This document shows positions 54,050 through 62,997 of a stretch of DNA of 64,000 nt, piece after piece. The notes beneath the pieces are model-generated. The model worked only from the letters and a program-made list of their open reading frames with translations, did not search any database and was not told where the DNA came from. Position 1 is the first letter of the stretch, and each line of letters starts with the position of its first letter. Position numbers and translations under genes: made by a program. This DNA is from B46-G9 sp964548365 (GTDB taxonomy: Bacteria; Desulfobacterota; DSM-4660; Desulfatiglandales; Desulfatiglandaceae), in NCBI GenBank assembly GCA_964548365.1, contig CAZJRD010000008.1:1-64000 (forward strand), read 5' to 3'.

Positions 54050-55261
54050 ATGAAAAAAGGAGTGTTTTTCGTGTTTTTTGTGCTGGGGTTGCTCGGGATG
54101 GTCTCTCCAGCAGCCTTTGCCACAAATGGTGATAACCTGATCGGAATTGGACCCATATCAAGGGCCATGGGCGGTGTTGGGGTTGCGGCCCCCCAGGAGG
54201 CTATCAGCGCTATTTTCTCGAATCCCGCGGCCATGTGTTTCGGGAGCTACTGCCCGGGCTCTGAAGCGGTCTTCGGAGGCACCTTTTTTGATCCCACGGT
54301 GAAAAGCAAGGTGGACCTTTCCGGAGTCGGCGGCCCAAGGGGCTCTGCCAAGAGCCGCATGAATCCTTTTGTCGTTCCAGCGATCGGCATCACCTCTCCC
54401 ATCAATGAGAAACTCCGGTTCGGCATCGGCGCCTATGGTGTTTCGGGAATGGGGGTGGATTATAAGGAGAGAGGCCCCGCTTACGGAGATCTCCATACCG
54501 AGATAGGACTCATGAAATTTGCCCCGAACCTGGCCTACCTGGTGACCCCGAATTTTTCCGTCGGCGCTTCGTTGAGTATTGATTATAGCAATGCGGATTT
54601 TGGATCAGGAGGCGCCCACAATTATGCGCTCGGCCTGCAACTGGGAGCCCTGTATCACATGGGCATGTTCAATTTCGGCGCATCCTACATTACGCCCCAG
54701 AAGATCACTTATGACCGGTTAGCTGATTTCAATGGTGACGGCACCATGGATGACCTGGACCTTCAATCCCCCAACACCTTCATTTTCGGGGTGGCAGCCC
54801 AGCCTTCCCCCAAGCTCCTCGCTGAGTTTGATACACGGTGGTACAATTGGGCCAACGCCAAGGGATATAAGGCCTTTGACTGGAACAACCAGTGGGTCTT
54901 TGCCCTGGGCGTGCAGTACCGGCCGATCGGTCCATTGGCCCTGCGGGCGGGATTCAATTATGGGAAGAGCCCCGTGAATGAAAATAATGGCTTTAACCCC
55001 ATGGGGACCACAAATGTTCAGGGTATTAATATCCCCAACGTCAATTATGAAATGCTTCGCATCGTGGGCTTTCCCGCAATCGTCGAAAAGCACCTGACCT
55101 TCGGGATCGGGTATGACCTGACAAATCAAATGGTCCTCAATGTGACCTATATGCACGCATTCGAGAAGACCATCAGAGAGGTATCAGCCGGTAACATGGC
55201 CAGCCTGGAATCCAGCCTGAGCGAAAATTCCTACAGCTTCGGGCTGACTTGGCGTTTCTAA
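54050..55261 (+). CDS. OmpP1/FadL/TodX family outer membrane transporter
   Basis: 403 residues. A signal peptide (FFVFFVLGLLGMVSPAAFA) is followed directly by TNGDNLIGIGPISRAMGGVG, the FadL-type N-terminal hatch, and then a beta barrel with alternating strands ending in the aromatic SFGLTWRF. It would take hydrophobic compounds, such as fatty acids or aromatics, across the outer membrane. Close behind the DsrE-like gene (40 bases), so probably one transcript. Confidence 0.9.
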   Translation: MKKGVFFVFFVLGLLGMVSPAAFATNGDNLIGIGPISRAMGGVGVAAPQEAISAIFSNPAAMCFGSYCPGSEAVFGGTFFDPTVKSKVDLSGVGGPRGSAKSRMNPFVVPAIGITSPINEKLRFGIGAYGVSGMGVDYKERGPAYGDLHTEIGLMKFAPNLAYLVTPNFSVGASLSIDYSNADFGSGGAHNYALGLQLGALYHMGMFNFGASYITPQKITYDRLADFNGDGTMDDLDLQSPNTFIFGVAAQPSPKLLAEFDTRWYNWANAKGYKAFDWNNQWVFALGVQYRPIGPLALRAGFNYGKSPVNENNGFNPMGTTNVQGINIPNVNYEMLRIVGFPAIVEKHLTFGIGYDLTNQMVLNVTYMHAFEKTIREVSAGNMASLESSLSENSYSFGLTWRF

Positions 55262-55280
55262 TATTTCTCGTTCTTCTGCG

Positions 55281-55299
55281 GGAGGGGGTTTTCCCCTCC
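55281..55299 (+). terminator. Hairpin after the FadL-like gene
   Basis: GGAGGGG and CCCCTCC form a 7-bp GC stem with a short T-containing loop, 19 bases after the stop. No T-run follows, so termination would be weaker. Confidence 0.5.
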
Positions 55300-55421
55300 T
55301 GTAGTCCTTCCCTTTCCCAACACCCTTCCATCCAGCATCGAGCTGATGAAGCATACTTCTGGGAAAATATAAGTTTCACGGATACAGGATATGCTCTTTC
55401 TTCTTTGTGACCGGCGGGAGG

Positions 55422-55565
55422 GATTCGTATTTTTGTGACGTATCTATAGGGGAAACCGCAGCCAGGTCCTCAGGGCGTTTTTTCCTGAGGACTGAAATGC
55501 GGAGGGGGCAAGGCTCTGTCCCGTGGATAAGTCACAAAAAATACCAGCCCGGGAGACTCGGAATC
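55422..55565. ncRNA. Candidate structured RNA with long nested stem
   Basis: In the 379-base convergent gap, five helices nest: GATTC/GAATC (55422-55426, 55561-55565), GTATTTTTGTGAC (55427-55439) with GTCACAAAAAATAC (55531-55544), TATC/GATA (55441-55444, 55526-55529), CCGCA/TGCGG (55456-55460, 55498-55502) and the perfect GTCCTCAGG/CCTGAGGAC (55466-55474, 55484-55492). A 3' strand bulge of about 17 bases faces GAAA. The long closed rod with one asymmetric bubble recalls 6S RNA in outline, but no conserved 6S sequence was identified. The strand is not settled, since palindromic pairing is similar on both. No riboswitch family is convincing, and no gene follows on either side in the required direction. 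Confidence 0.45.
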
Positions 55566-55640
55566 GAAGAAGAAAGGAGCATATCCTTTTGCAGCTCTTA
55601 GGTCCTTCAGCATCAAGGCGGCACGGTAAAGCCCAAAGAT

Positions 55641-56534
55641 TTATCTTTTGCTGACGTAATACTGTCTGATTTGGTCCAGCTTTTCCATATACTCCTGCTG
55701 ATACTGGAGATCGGGATAGTGCGTCATTTCTTCTGCCAGGGCCCGGACATAAGGGTAAAGATCAATCCCGTACGAATTTTTCCCCTCTTTATCAGCCTGG
55801 TACACGATCAGGAGGCTGTAGTAGGTGAGGAGGACCCGGACCGTTGATGGCCGCCGCAACAGATAGGTCCTGCCCCCAATGGTGTTTATAAGATACCCGG
55901 CATACGCATAGGCCGTGGAAAGGCTGGGGCGAAGGACATCGAGATCAGGATCACCTTCCCCCTCCATGAACCACTGGAAAAACATGTGCAGGTCCATCTC
56001 CATATTATCGCGTTCATGACGGATAACCTCCTTGATGAGCCGAATATCTTTCCGGTCGAGGGCCCTGAAAAAATAGTAGACATTGGCGGTGAGGATCCTC
56101 GGGTCTATGCCTTCACCCGCAGGCACCGGGAGACGGGATGAGAGTTTCTTCAAAATGATTTTGAATCGCTCCCTGGTGCCGCCGGTTCCCAGGTCGAGAT
56201 GGCGGATAGAAGGCTGCTGATCCAGGTAGCGGAAGAATTCCCCTAAGCTCAGCTCCGCCATGGGAAAGGCCTTTTTTACAACGGGATTCACCGGGATGGC
56301 GGGTTTTTGCAAAGATTCTCCGGTGGCCTGTACCGCTTCAGCAGTAGTCTCCGGCTTTTTTTCAGGAGGGACTGACTCCCCGGAAGCCTGCAGCGCGTTT
56401 TCCGGGAGTGTAGCCTTTTCAGATTCCTTTCCCAGGTCGCCCCGCAGCAGGTATCCTATCAAGGCGCCAAGAACCAGAAAAAGCAACAACCACCACCAGA
56501 CGCGTTTTGAGCCGCTTGATGCACTTTTTTTCAT
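55641..56534 (-). CDS. Hypothetical membrane-anchored protein
   Basis: 297 residues, not recognised. A basic start (MKKSASSGSKRV) and one hydrophobic helix (WWWLLLFLVLGALIGYLL) anchor it in the inner membrane with the bulk probably in the periplasm. Residues ~35-85 are a Pro/Glu/Ala/Lys linker with two SGES/TGES-like repeats. The remaining ~200 residues are helical and rich in Tyr and Leu (STAYAYAGYLINTIGGRTYLL), with no Cys. No neighbour gives a clear hint. Confidence that it is a gene is good because of the coherent membrane-linker-domain build. Confidence 0.7.
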   Translation of the reverse strand: MKKSASSGSKRVWWWLLLFLVLGALIGYLLRGDLGKESEKATLPENALQASGESVPPEKKPETTAEAVQATGESLQKPAIPVNPVVKKAFPMAELSLGEFFRYLDQQPSIRHLDLGTGGTRERFKIILKKLSSRLPVPAGEGIDPRILTANVYYFFRALDRKDIRLIKEVIRHERDNMEMDLHMFFQWFMEGEGDPDLDVLRPSLSTAYAYAGYLINTIGGRTYLLRRPSTVRVLLTYYSLLIVYQADKEGKNSYGIDLYPYVRALAEEMTHYPDLQYQQEYMEKLDQIRQYYVSKR

Positions 56535-56587
56535 CTCATTTCTCCCGCGAATAACGATTTAGCCAAGCCTTTTTACAACCGTTTCAG

Positions 56588-56797
56588 CCCGCTTTTCTCA
56601 CGGGCCATCGTAGCGAGGCGGTGGAAAGGCCCGTGGATAGCAAGTTGAGCTTGCGAAACCCCGCTATCGGGAGCGGGCGAAGAAAAATGGATGAAGGCGT
56701 ACTTGCAGTACGTCAAAATCATTTTCCTAGCGCAACGGAGTAGACATGGGGCTATCCGCCGCCACAGTCCCGCGTATCGCGGGATGAGAAAAGCGGG
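56588..56797. repeat. 210-bp multi-hairpin palindromic element
   Basis: Perfect 13-bp terminal inverted repeats, CCCGCTTTTCTCA (56588-56600) and TGAGAAAAGCGGG (56785-56797), enclose a nest of smaller pairs: CGGGCC/GGCCCG, GGATAGC/GCTATCC (56635-56641, 56751-56757), GCAAG/CTTGC, CGTAC/GTACG and CCCGCG/CGCGGG. It occupies most of a 414-base gap with no gene. A MITE-like or other dispersed element fits, but no clear target duplication is visible. Only one copy lies in the window. Confidence 0.65.
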
Positions 56798-56868
56798 TTA
56801 GCACAAAGCAACGCAATGAGTTTCCCCGACCAGAACGCAGGTCCTGTTCCCCCAACCGCAGTTACGGT

Positions 56869-56897
56869 TTGACATTTTCTTGCTTGGTATTAATAAT
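56869..56897 (+). promoter_or_regulatory. Sigma-70 promoter of surE
   Basis: TTGACA, 17 bases, AATAAT (56892-56897). Leader about 45 bases to the surE start at 56949. Confidence 0.7.
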
Positions 56898-56948
56898 TAG
56901 ATGATGCATCTGTCAAGGTGAATATACAGGAGAGTCAAAATTGACGCA

Positions 56949-57713
56949 ATGAGAATTCTTCTGACCAACGATGACGGAATCCATGCCCCGGGGTTGCGGG
57001 CGCTCTACCGTGCCCTTTCCCATGGTTTCCACCTGGATATTGTCGCCCCCGAGGTGGAAATGAGCGCGGTGGGCCATGCCATCAGTCTTTCAAGACCGCT
57101 CCGGGTGAAAAAAGTGAGAAAAAATGGACGATTTTACGGATATGCTGTATCCGGCACTCCGGCGGACTGCGTGAAAATAGCGCTCCAGGAGCTCCTGGAG
57201 CAACCGCCCGATATTATCCTGTCGGGCATCAACCTGGGAGCAAATGTGGGCGTTGACATCCTCTATTCAGGAACGGTTTCAGCAGCCGCGGAGGGGGCCT
57301 TCATGGGGATTCGGTCGGCAGCGATCTCGCTTGACACCCTTGAGAATCCGGACTTTGATTTTGCGGCCCACTTCAGCAACGAGATCGTGGCGTTCCTCAC
57401 GCATAACGGCCTCCAAGATGGGACCGCCCTGAATGTAAATATCCCCTCTTCTCCTCCTGCCGAGATTAAAGGGGTTCGTCTCACCAGGCAGGGTATGTCA
57501 CGATACGAAGAGAAATATGAGCGCCGCGTGGACCCCAGGGGTAATGTCTATTACTGGCTTTCCGGAGAAATACTGATGGATAATGGCACTCCGGACACGG
57601 ACGCCCTTGCCCTCCGGGAAAAATGGATTTCCATCACTCCCATTCACTACGATCTCACCTGCGAGGAGGAATTGAAACGGTTGAAAAAAGTCGTCCTCCC
57701 CGCAGGTTTCTAG
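56949..57713 (+). CDS. surE: 5'/3'-nucleotidase SurE
   Basis: 254 residues, normal for the family. The metal site LLTNDDGIHAPGL opens the protein; GTPADCVKIAL and LSGINLGANVGVDILYSGTVSAAAEGA are the conserved active-site blocks. It removes phosphate from nucleotides and short polyphosphate in stationary-phase survival. The ribosome site AGGAG is about 16 bases before the ATG, longer than ideal. It is convergent with the PFOR gene, with only 18 bases between the stops. Confidence 0.96.
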   Translation: MRILLTNDDGIHAPGLRALYRALSHGFHLDIVAPEVEMSAVGHAISLSRPLRVKKVRKNGRFYGYAVSGTPADCVKIALQELLEQPPDIILSGINLGANVGVDILYSGTVSAAAEGAFMGIRSAAISLDTLENPDFDFAAHFSNEIVAFLTHNGLQDGTALNVNIPSSPPAEIKGVRLTRQGMSRYEEKYERRVDPRGNVYYWLSGEILMDNGTPDTDALALREKWISITPIHYDLTCEEELKRLKKVVLPAGF

Positions 57714-57731
57714 CGTTTTCCCTAATCTGCC

Positions 57732-60700
57732 CTAGCCTGCTTGACCGGCTAAACGCTTATAGTGTTCATAGCGTTCTTTCATATCGGTCTCTGCCTTCTC
57801 GAAAAGAACCTCTGCGTGATCCGGGAAGCTCCTGGTAAGACTGGAATAGCGGACTTCACCCATGAGGAATTCCCTGAAGCCGCCTTTCGGGTCTTTCGAG
57901 TCAAGGATGAAAGGGTTCTTGCCCTCGCCCTTGAGGCGGGGATCGTAGCGGTACAGCGGCCAGTACCCGCTTTCCACCGCCTTTTTCTCTTCCGTCTGGC
58001 TTAGCCCCATGTTGATTCCGTGATTGATACAGGGGGCATAGGCAAGAATGAGAGACGGGCCGTGATAACTCTCTGCTTCCACAAGGGCCTTCATGAACTG
58101 GTTCTTATTGGCCCCCATAGCCACGGAGGCCACATAAATATACGTGTAAGTGGCGGCCATGAGGCCAAGGTCTTTCTTGCGGGTGGGTTTTCCGCTGGCC
58201 GCGAACTTGGCCACAGCACCGGTCGGCGTGGCCTTTGAAGACTGGCCCCCGGTATTGGAATACACCTCTGTATCCAGCACCAGCACGTTTACATCCTGAC
58301 CCATTGCCAGCACATGGTCAAGCCCGCCGTATCCGATGTCATAGGCCCAGCCGTCGCCGCCAAAGATCCAAATGGATTTCTTGGTGAAGTAATCGCTCCG
58401 TTCCAGGATATCGAAGAAAACGGTGTTTATCTCGTCCTCACCACTGGCAAATTCGACTTGCAGCAGTTCTTCAATCTGCCTTCCAAGTTCCTTGGATTTA
58501 TCACCATCCTCCATGTTTTCAAGCCAACCCTGCATGGCATTCCTGAGGTCATCAGACAGGGAACCCTTCAGGGCTTCCTCAACAAGCCCGGCAAGCTTCT
58601 GGCGCCGTTGCGCAACCCCGAGGTGGATCCCATAACCATATTCAGCGTTGTCTTCAAAAAGGGAATTTGCCCATGCAGGCCCGTGACCTTCTTCGTTTAC
58701 GGCATAGGGACAGCTTGGAGTCGATCCTCCGTAAATGGAGGAACAACCGGTGGCATTTGCAATGATCATCCGGTCTCCAAAAAGCTGGGTGACCACCTTG
58801 ATGTAAGGGGTTTCACCACAGCCCGGGCAGGAGCCGGAGAACTCGAAAAGAGGCTGCCTGAACTGGCTGCCCTTGACGGAAGTGATGGGCATCAGGTCGT
58901 CATGAACGGGAAGGGTCGTTGAGAACTGGTGATTGTTGACCTGGCCTTCCACCTGGGTGGCCAAGGGTTTCATAACCAGAGCTTTCTCCTTGGCCGGGCA
59001 CACGTCGGCGCAATTTCCACAGCCTGTACAGTCAAGCGTGCTCACCTGGACCCTGAAACGCATCCCCTTCAGTTCTTTGCCTTTCGCTTCAACGGTTTCA
59101 AAGGTTTTCGGCGCCCCTTCAAGCTCTTCCTCGGTGGCGAGCACGGGGCGAATTACCGCGTGGGGGCACACAAACGCGCACTGATTGCATTGGATACAGT
59201 TTTCGGGGATCCATTCGGGCACATTGATGGCGATTCCGCGCTTTTCGTACCGGGTGGTGGCAGTCGGGAAAATACCGTCCGGGCTGAAGGCGCTGACGGG
59301 TAATTTGTCTCCCTGCTGCGCAAGCATGGGCCGCATGACATCTTTTACAAATTCCGGCTCCTCTTCCTGCATATATGCCTCGTGGCCGGCGGTGGCCCAT
59401 GGCTCAGGGATCTCAATCTTCTGGAGGGCACCCACTGCCTTGTCCACGGCGTCAATGTTCATCTGGACGACTTTGTCTCCCTTTTTTCCATAGGTCTTCC
59501 GAATGGCCTCCTTCATGTGCTCGAATGCCTGTTCAGGTGGAATCACATCGGCGATCTTGAAAAATGCAGCCTGCATGATCATGTTGATGCGACCGCCCAG
59601 TCCGAGCTCCGAAGCGATCTTCACCGCATCGATATTGTAAAAATCAAGCTTTTTCTGGGCGATGGTGCGTTTCATGTGCGCGGGGAGTTCTTTTTCCAGG
59701 TCTTCCAGGGACCAAGGAGAATTCAAGAGAAAAGCACCTCCTTCCCTGATGCCTTCGAGGATCTGGTACTGGTCCACGAAATGGGGATTATGGCAGGCAA
59801 TGAAGTCGGATTCGGTCAAGAGGTACGGCGATTGGATCCGGTGGGGAGAAAACCGGAGATGAGACATGGTAATGCCGCCGGATTTTTTCGCGTCATACGC
59901 AAAATAGGCCTGCGCAAACATGTCGGTATTTTCCCCGATAATCTTGATGGCGTTTTTGTTCGCCCCCACGGTACCGTCTGCACCGAGCCCCCAAAATTTA
60001 CACTTGACCGTCCCTGCAGGTGACGGTTCGATTTCTTCTCCCAGGGGAAGAGACGTGAAAGTAACATCATCCTTAATGCCGACCGTGAAGTGATTTTTCG
60101 GTTCCCGACCGCGGAGGTTGTCAAAAACCGCTTTGACCATAGTTGGCGTGAAATCCTTGCTCCCCAGACCATAGCGGCCTCCGACGATAATGGGCGCTTC
60201 CTTCCGTTCCTGAAAGGCGGTGCATACGTCTTGGTACAAGGGCTCTCCGAGAGATCCCGGGGCCTTGGTACGGTCGAGCACAGCGATTCTCTGGGCGGTT
60301 GCGGGTAGCGCCTGGAAGAAGTGTTCGGAAGAAAAGGGCAGATAGAGACGAACCTTTACGAGACCGATCCGTTCCCCGAGCCCGGTCAGATAGTTTACTG
60401 TCTCCTCAATCGCATCGCAGCTCGAGGCCATGGAAACGATAACCCTGTCTGCGTCAGGGTCCCCCACGTAGTCAAAAAGGTGATACGGGCGTCCCACCAG
60501 GTCAGAGACCTTCTCCATTTCTTCCTGAACAATCCGAGGAATACGCGCGTAAAAGGGATTACAGGCCTCACGGTTCTGAAAAAAGATGTCAGGGTTTTGG
60601 GCGGTCCCACGAAGCTGGGGGTATTCAGGATTCAGCCCCCGGCCTCTGAAATCTTCGATGGCTTCCCAGTCCACCATTCCGGCCATGTCGTCATAATCGA

Positions 60701-61256
60701 TCATTTCTATTTTTTGAATTTCGTTGGATGACCTGAACCCGTCAAAAAAATGGACAAACGGGAGGCTTGCACGGATGCTTGCCAAGTGCGCCACAAGGGC
60801 AAGATCCATGATTTCCTGGACGGAAGAGGAAGCAAGGAGAGAAAACCCGGTCTGCCTGACGGCGTTGATATCCGAATGGTCGCCGAAGATGGACAGGGCG
60901 TGGCTGGCCACGGCCCGTGCGGCAACGTGAAATACCGCAGGCATGATTTCTCCAGCCATTTTGTACATATTGGGGATCATGAGGAGGAGCCCCTGGGATG
61001 CGGTGAATGTGGTGGAGAGGGCACCGGCCGCCAGAGAACCATGTACGGCGCCGGCCGCGCCGGCCTCTGACTGCATCTCGGAAACCCGTAATATCTGGCC
61101 GAAGATATTCTTGCGACCGTGGGCGGCCCATTCGTCACAGTATTCTCCCATGCTGCTGGACGGGGTAATGGGATAGATGGCGGCTACATCGCTCATGGCA
61201 TAAGCCACGTGCGCTGCCGCTTCGTTTCCTTCGAGTGTTTTTTGGGATTTAGGCAT
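57732..61256 (-). CDS. nifJ: Pyruvate:ferredoxin (flavodoxin) oxidoreductase, single-chain
   Basis: 1174 residues, the fused form. Domain I (AAHVAYAMSDVAAIYPITPSS), the gamma-like domain, two ferredoxin clusters in CIQCNQCAFVCPHAVI and CTGCGNCADVCP, and the C-terminal TPP domain with CPGCGETPYIKVVTQLFG and GDGWAYDIGYGGLDHVL then YSNTGGQSSKATPTG. It decarboxylates pyruvate to acetyl-CoA and reduced ferredoxin, or carboxylates acetyl-CoA made by the CODH/ACS operon. ATG 61256 follows GTGAGGAGAAAAAA; a GTG 15 bases earlier is part of that site. Confidence 0.97.
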   Translation of the reverse strand: MPKSQKTLEGNEAAAHVAYAMSDVAAIYPITPSSSMGEYCDEWAAHGRKNIFGQILRVSEMQSEAGAAGAVHGSLAAGALSTTFTASQGLLLMIPNMYKMAGEIMPAVFHVAARAVASHALSIFGDHSDINAVRQTGFSLLASSSVQEIMDLALVAHLASIRASLPFVHFFDGFRSSNEIQKIEMIDYDDMAGMVDWEAIEDFRGRGLNPEYPQLRGTAQNPDIFFQNREACNPFYARIPRIVQEEMEKVSDLVGRPYHLFDYVGDPDADRVIVSMASSCDAIEETVNYLTGLGERIGLVKVRLYLPFSSEHFFQALPATAQRIAVLDRTKAPGSLGEPLYQDVCTAFQERKEAPIIVGGRYGLGSKDFTPTMVKAVFDNLRGREPKNHFTVGIKDDVTFTSLPLGEEIEPSPAGTVKCKFWGLGADGTVGANKNAIKIIGENTDMFAQAYFAYDAKKSGGITMSHLRFSPHRIQSPYLLTESDFIACHNPHFVDQYQILEGIREGGAFLLNSPWSLEDLEKELPAHMKRTIAQKKLDFYNIDAVKIASELGLGGRINMIMQAAFFKIADVIPPEQAFEHMKEAIRKTYGKKGDKVVQMNIDAVDKAVGALQKIEIPEPWATAGHEAYMQEEEPEFVKDVMRPMLAQQGDKLPVSAFSPDGIFPTATTRYEKRGIAINVPEWIPENCIQCNQCAFVCPHAVIRPVLATEEELEGAPKTFETVEAKGKELKGMRFRVQVSTLDCTGCGNCADVCPAKEKALVMKPLATQVEGQVNNHQFSTTLPVHDDLMPITSVKGSQFRQPLFEFSGSCPGCGETPYIKVVTQLFGDRMIIANATGCSSIYGGSTPSCPYAVNEEGHGPAWANSLFEDNAEYGYGIHLGVAQRRQKLAGLVEEALKGSLSDDLRNAMQGWLENMEDGDKSKELGRQIEELLQVEFASGEDEINTVFFDILERSDYFTKKSIWIFGGDGWAYDIGYGGLDHVLAMGQDVNVLVLDTEVYSNTGGQSSKATPTGAVAKFAASGKPTRKKDLGLMAATYTYIYVASVAMGANKNQFMKALVEAESYHGPSLILAYAPCINHGINMGLSQTEEKKAVESGYWPLYRYDPRLKGEGKNPFILDSKDPKGGFREFLMGEVRYSSLTRSFPDHAEVLFEKAETDMKERYEHYKRLAGQAG

Positions 61257-61318
61257 GTTTTTTCTCCTCACAGTGCTCTTATTGAAATAATACTGAAATT
61301 ATATTAATATGATCGGCC

Positions 61319-61798
61319 ATGTTATTCCTTTTACCAGGTGGTGTCAAGAAACATACCGTGCGGAGAGCATATCCGGTGATGCCCCTTGTCGGGGTGGCGG
61401 CCGTCATACTCAGGGATCGGAGGGTGCTCCTGGTGCAACGGGGAAAGATGCCGGGTAAGGGCGAGTGGAGTCTGCCGGGCGGTTTGATAGAACTTGGAGA
61501 GACGGTCCAAGAGGCCTTGCACCGGGAAATAGGGGAGGAGCTTTCCCTAGAGGTTGAAATCCTGGGACTCGTAGGCGTTTATAACAGGATTGTGAAAGAT
61601 GTAAACAATAACATCCAGTTCCATTACGTAATCGTAGACTATTGTGCACAAATTGCTTCCGGTACCCCCCGGGCCGGTTCAGATGCGGCCGCAGCAAGGT
61701 GGGTAGCCGAGGAAGCGTTGGAGAACTTCACAAAGGATGAACAGCTCAAGGCAGCTGTTTCAAAGGCCTTCAGCATAGCCCGGATGAACCGAAAATGA
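61319..61798 (+). CDS. Nudix hydrolase
   Basis: The Nudix box reads GGLIELGETVQEALHREIGEE followed by LSLEV, close to G-x5-E-x7-REUxEExGU but with Ser in place of the last Gly. The fold runs from VGVAAVILRDRRVLLVQRG. The substrate cannot be told. The frame opens at ATG 61319, but homologues usually start near RRAYPVMPLVGV, so GTG 61358 or ATG 61379 may be the true start; none has a strong ribosome site. It diverges from PFOR. Confidence 0.85.
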   Translation: MLFLLPGGVKKHTVRRAYPVMPLVGVAAVILRDRRVLLVQRGKMPGKGEWSLPGGLIELGETVQEALHREIGEELSLEVEILGLVGVYNRIVKDVNNNIQFHYVIVDYCAQIASGTPRAGSDAAAARWVAEEALENFTKDEQLKAAVSKAFSIARMNRK

Positions 61799-61817
61799 AG
61801 ATGATTCCCTTTGCTCA

Positions 61818-61854
61818 ATGCCCTACGCCTTATGCCCTATGCCTTACGCCCTAG
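61818..61854. repeat. Five tandem heptamers
   Basis: ATGCCCT, ACGCCTT, ATGCCCT, ATGCCTT and ACGCCCT stand head to tail between the Nudix gene and lepB. They are related to the inverted heptamer arrays at 30621-30700. Confidence 0.7.
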
Positions 61855-61923
61855 ATAGCGCTTCCCCCAAACTATTTAACTAATGCAATTTACACAATTT
61901 GCAAGACATCTGCATAGTCACCA

Positions 61924-62523
61924 TTATTTTATGATATGGAATAACCGTTTCCAGTGGGGCCAGGACCAGTACACAATGAAGGCCTTTCCTTTTACCGATT
62001 CGAGGGGCACAAATCCCCAGAATCGGCTGTCGTAACTGTGATCCCTGTTGTCTCCCATCATGAAAAGGTGGCCCTTGGGTACAATGACGGGACCGAAATG
62101 TGCGTTGGGCTGGTACTGACCGGTATATACGCCGTGTTTGTCCTTGAAGAGCTTCCCATTGATATAGATAGAGCGCCCGAGCATTTCGATTCGATCGCCC
62201 GGGAGCCCAATGACGCGCTTAATAAAGTCTTTGCTCGGATCCATGGGATAAATAAAAACAATGACATCGTTTCTGTGTGGTTGTTCAATGGGGATGATCG
62301 TTTTTCGGATGAAAGGGAGCTTGACCCCGTAGATGAATTTGTTGACCAGAATGTGATCACCCACCAGCAGAGTTGGTTCCATGGAGCCTGAGGGTATTTT
62401 GAAAGCCTGCACGACAAACGTTCTTATAAACAGGGCAAGGAGGACGGCAATGATCGCAGCCTCCGCGTATTCTCTGAAAACGCTCTTTTTCTTCATTTTT
62501 TCCTGGACAGCTGATTTTTCCAA
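61924..62523 (-). CDS. lepB: Signal peptidase I
   Basis: 199 residues. A single N-terminal membrane helix (AAIIAVLLALFIRTFVVQAF), catalytic Ser in IPSGSMEPTL and Lys in FIKRVIGLPGDRI, and the later block MGDNRDHSYDSRFWG. It removes signal peptides from exported proteins such as the HtrA of this window. The start codon is TTG, 7 bases after AAGGAGGG. The short N-terminus with one helix resembles the compact bacterial type. Confidence 0.95.
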   Translation of the reverse strand: MEKSAVQEKMKKKSVFREYAEAAIIAVLLALFIRTFVVQAFKIPSGSMEPTLLVGDHILVNKFIYGVKLPFIRKTIIPIEQPHRNDVIVFIYPMDPSKDFIKRVIGLPGDRIEMLGRSIYINGKLFKDKHGVYTGQYQPNAHFGPVIVPKGHLFMMGDNRDHSYDSRFWGFVPLESVKGKAFIVYWSWPHWKRLFHIIK

Positions 62524-62874
62524 TAAGATCCCTCCTTGGACGTGACAGGGACGTCCGTTTCAGATTTTTTTTAACAAAGGCCACGGTTGGCCTGATTTTT
62601 GAATGGGTTTACATCCTAATGCAGAAGTTTGTAAAGAAAAATATGGCATCTGCCGATAGTCATAACGGGCTGCAGGAAAACATGATGATACGGTTGCAAG
62701 ATGCCGCGGCTCATGGGTCAGCATGAAACTCGCGAATCACGATGAAAAAAGGTGTTCCATGAACCGCTATCCAGAGTCACTGGATTGCTACCAAAGTTTT
62801 AAGGAAAGAGGTCGATAAAAACAAGAAAAAAAGCAACGCATGTCCTGTTATTTCGACCGCTTGTACAATAGGTG

Positions 62875-62909
62875 CTTATAAATTATATAAAATGTTATTA
62901 ATTTATAAG
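62875..62909. promoter_or_regulatory. Perfect AT-rich inverted repeat before the XRE-type gene
   Basis: CTTATAAATTA and TAATTTATAAG are perfectly complementary, 13 bases apart, ending 7 bases upstream of a TTGACA -35. It may be the operator of the regulator encoded just downstream. The rest of the 474-base gap between lepB and that gene shows one short hairpin (AGGCCA/TGGCCT near 62580-62595) and no gene. Confidence 0.5.
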
Positions 62910-62916
62910 AATATAG

Positions 62917-62947
62917 TTGACAAATATTGCAATTTATGCATTATCTT
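62917..62947 (+). promoter_or_regulatory. Candidate promoter of the XRE/pilM unit
   Basis: TTGACA (62917-62922) and TATCTT (62942-62947) with a long 19-base spacer. The -35 is perfect and the -10 only fair. Confidence 0.4.
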
Positions 62948-62997
62948 GACTCAGCCCCCTTGGAAGAATTTTATGAAGCGCTAAAGTGGAGGGTACA

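Noticed and set aside
55380..55600. Possible cobalamin or other riboswitch in the convergent gap
   Set aside because: Some short runs resemble cobalamin-riboswitch blocks, but no conserved core was found, and no gene lies downstream in the right direction.
62524..62985. Search for a tRNA or other RNA gene in the 460-base gap after lepB
   Set aside because: No T-loop sequence or cloverleaf was seen; only the AT-rich inverted repeat and a weak hairpin stand out.
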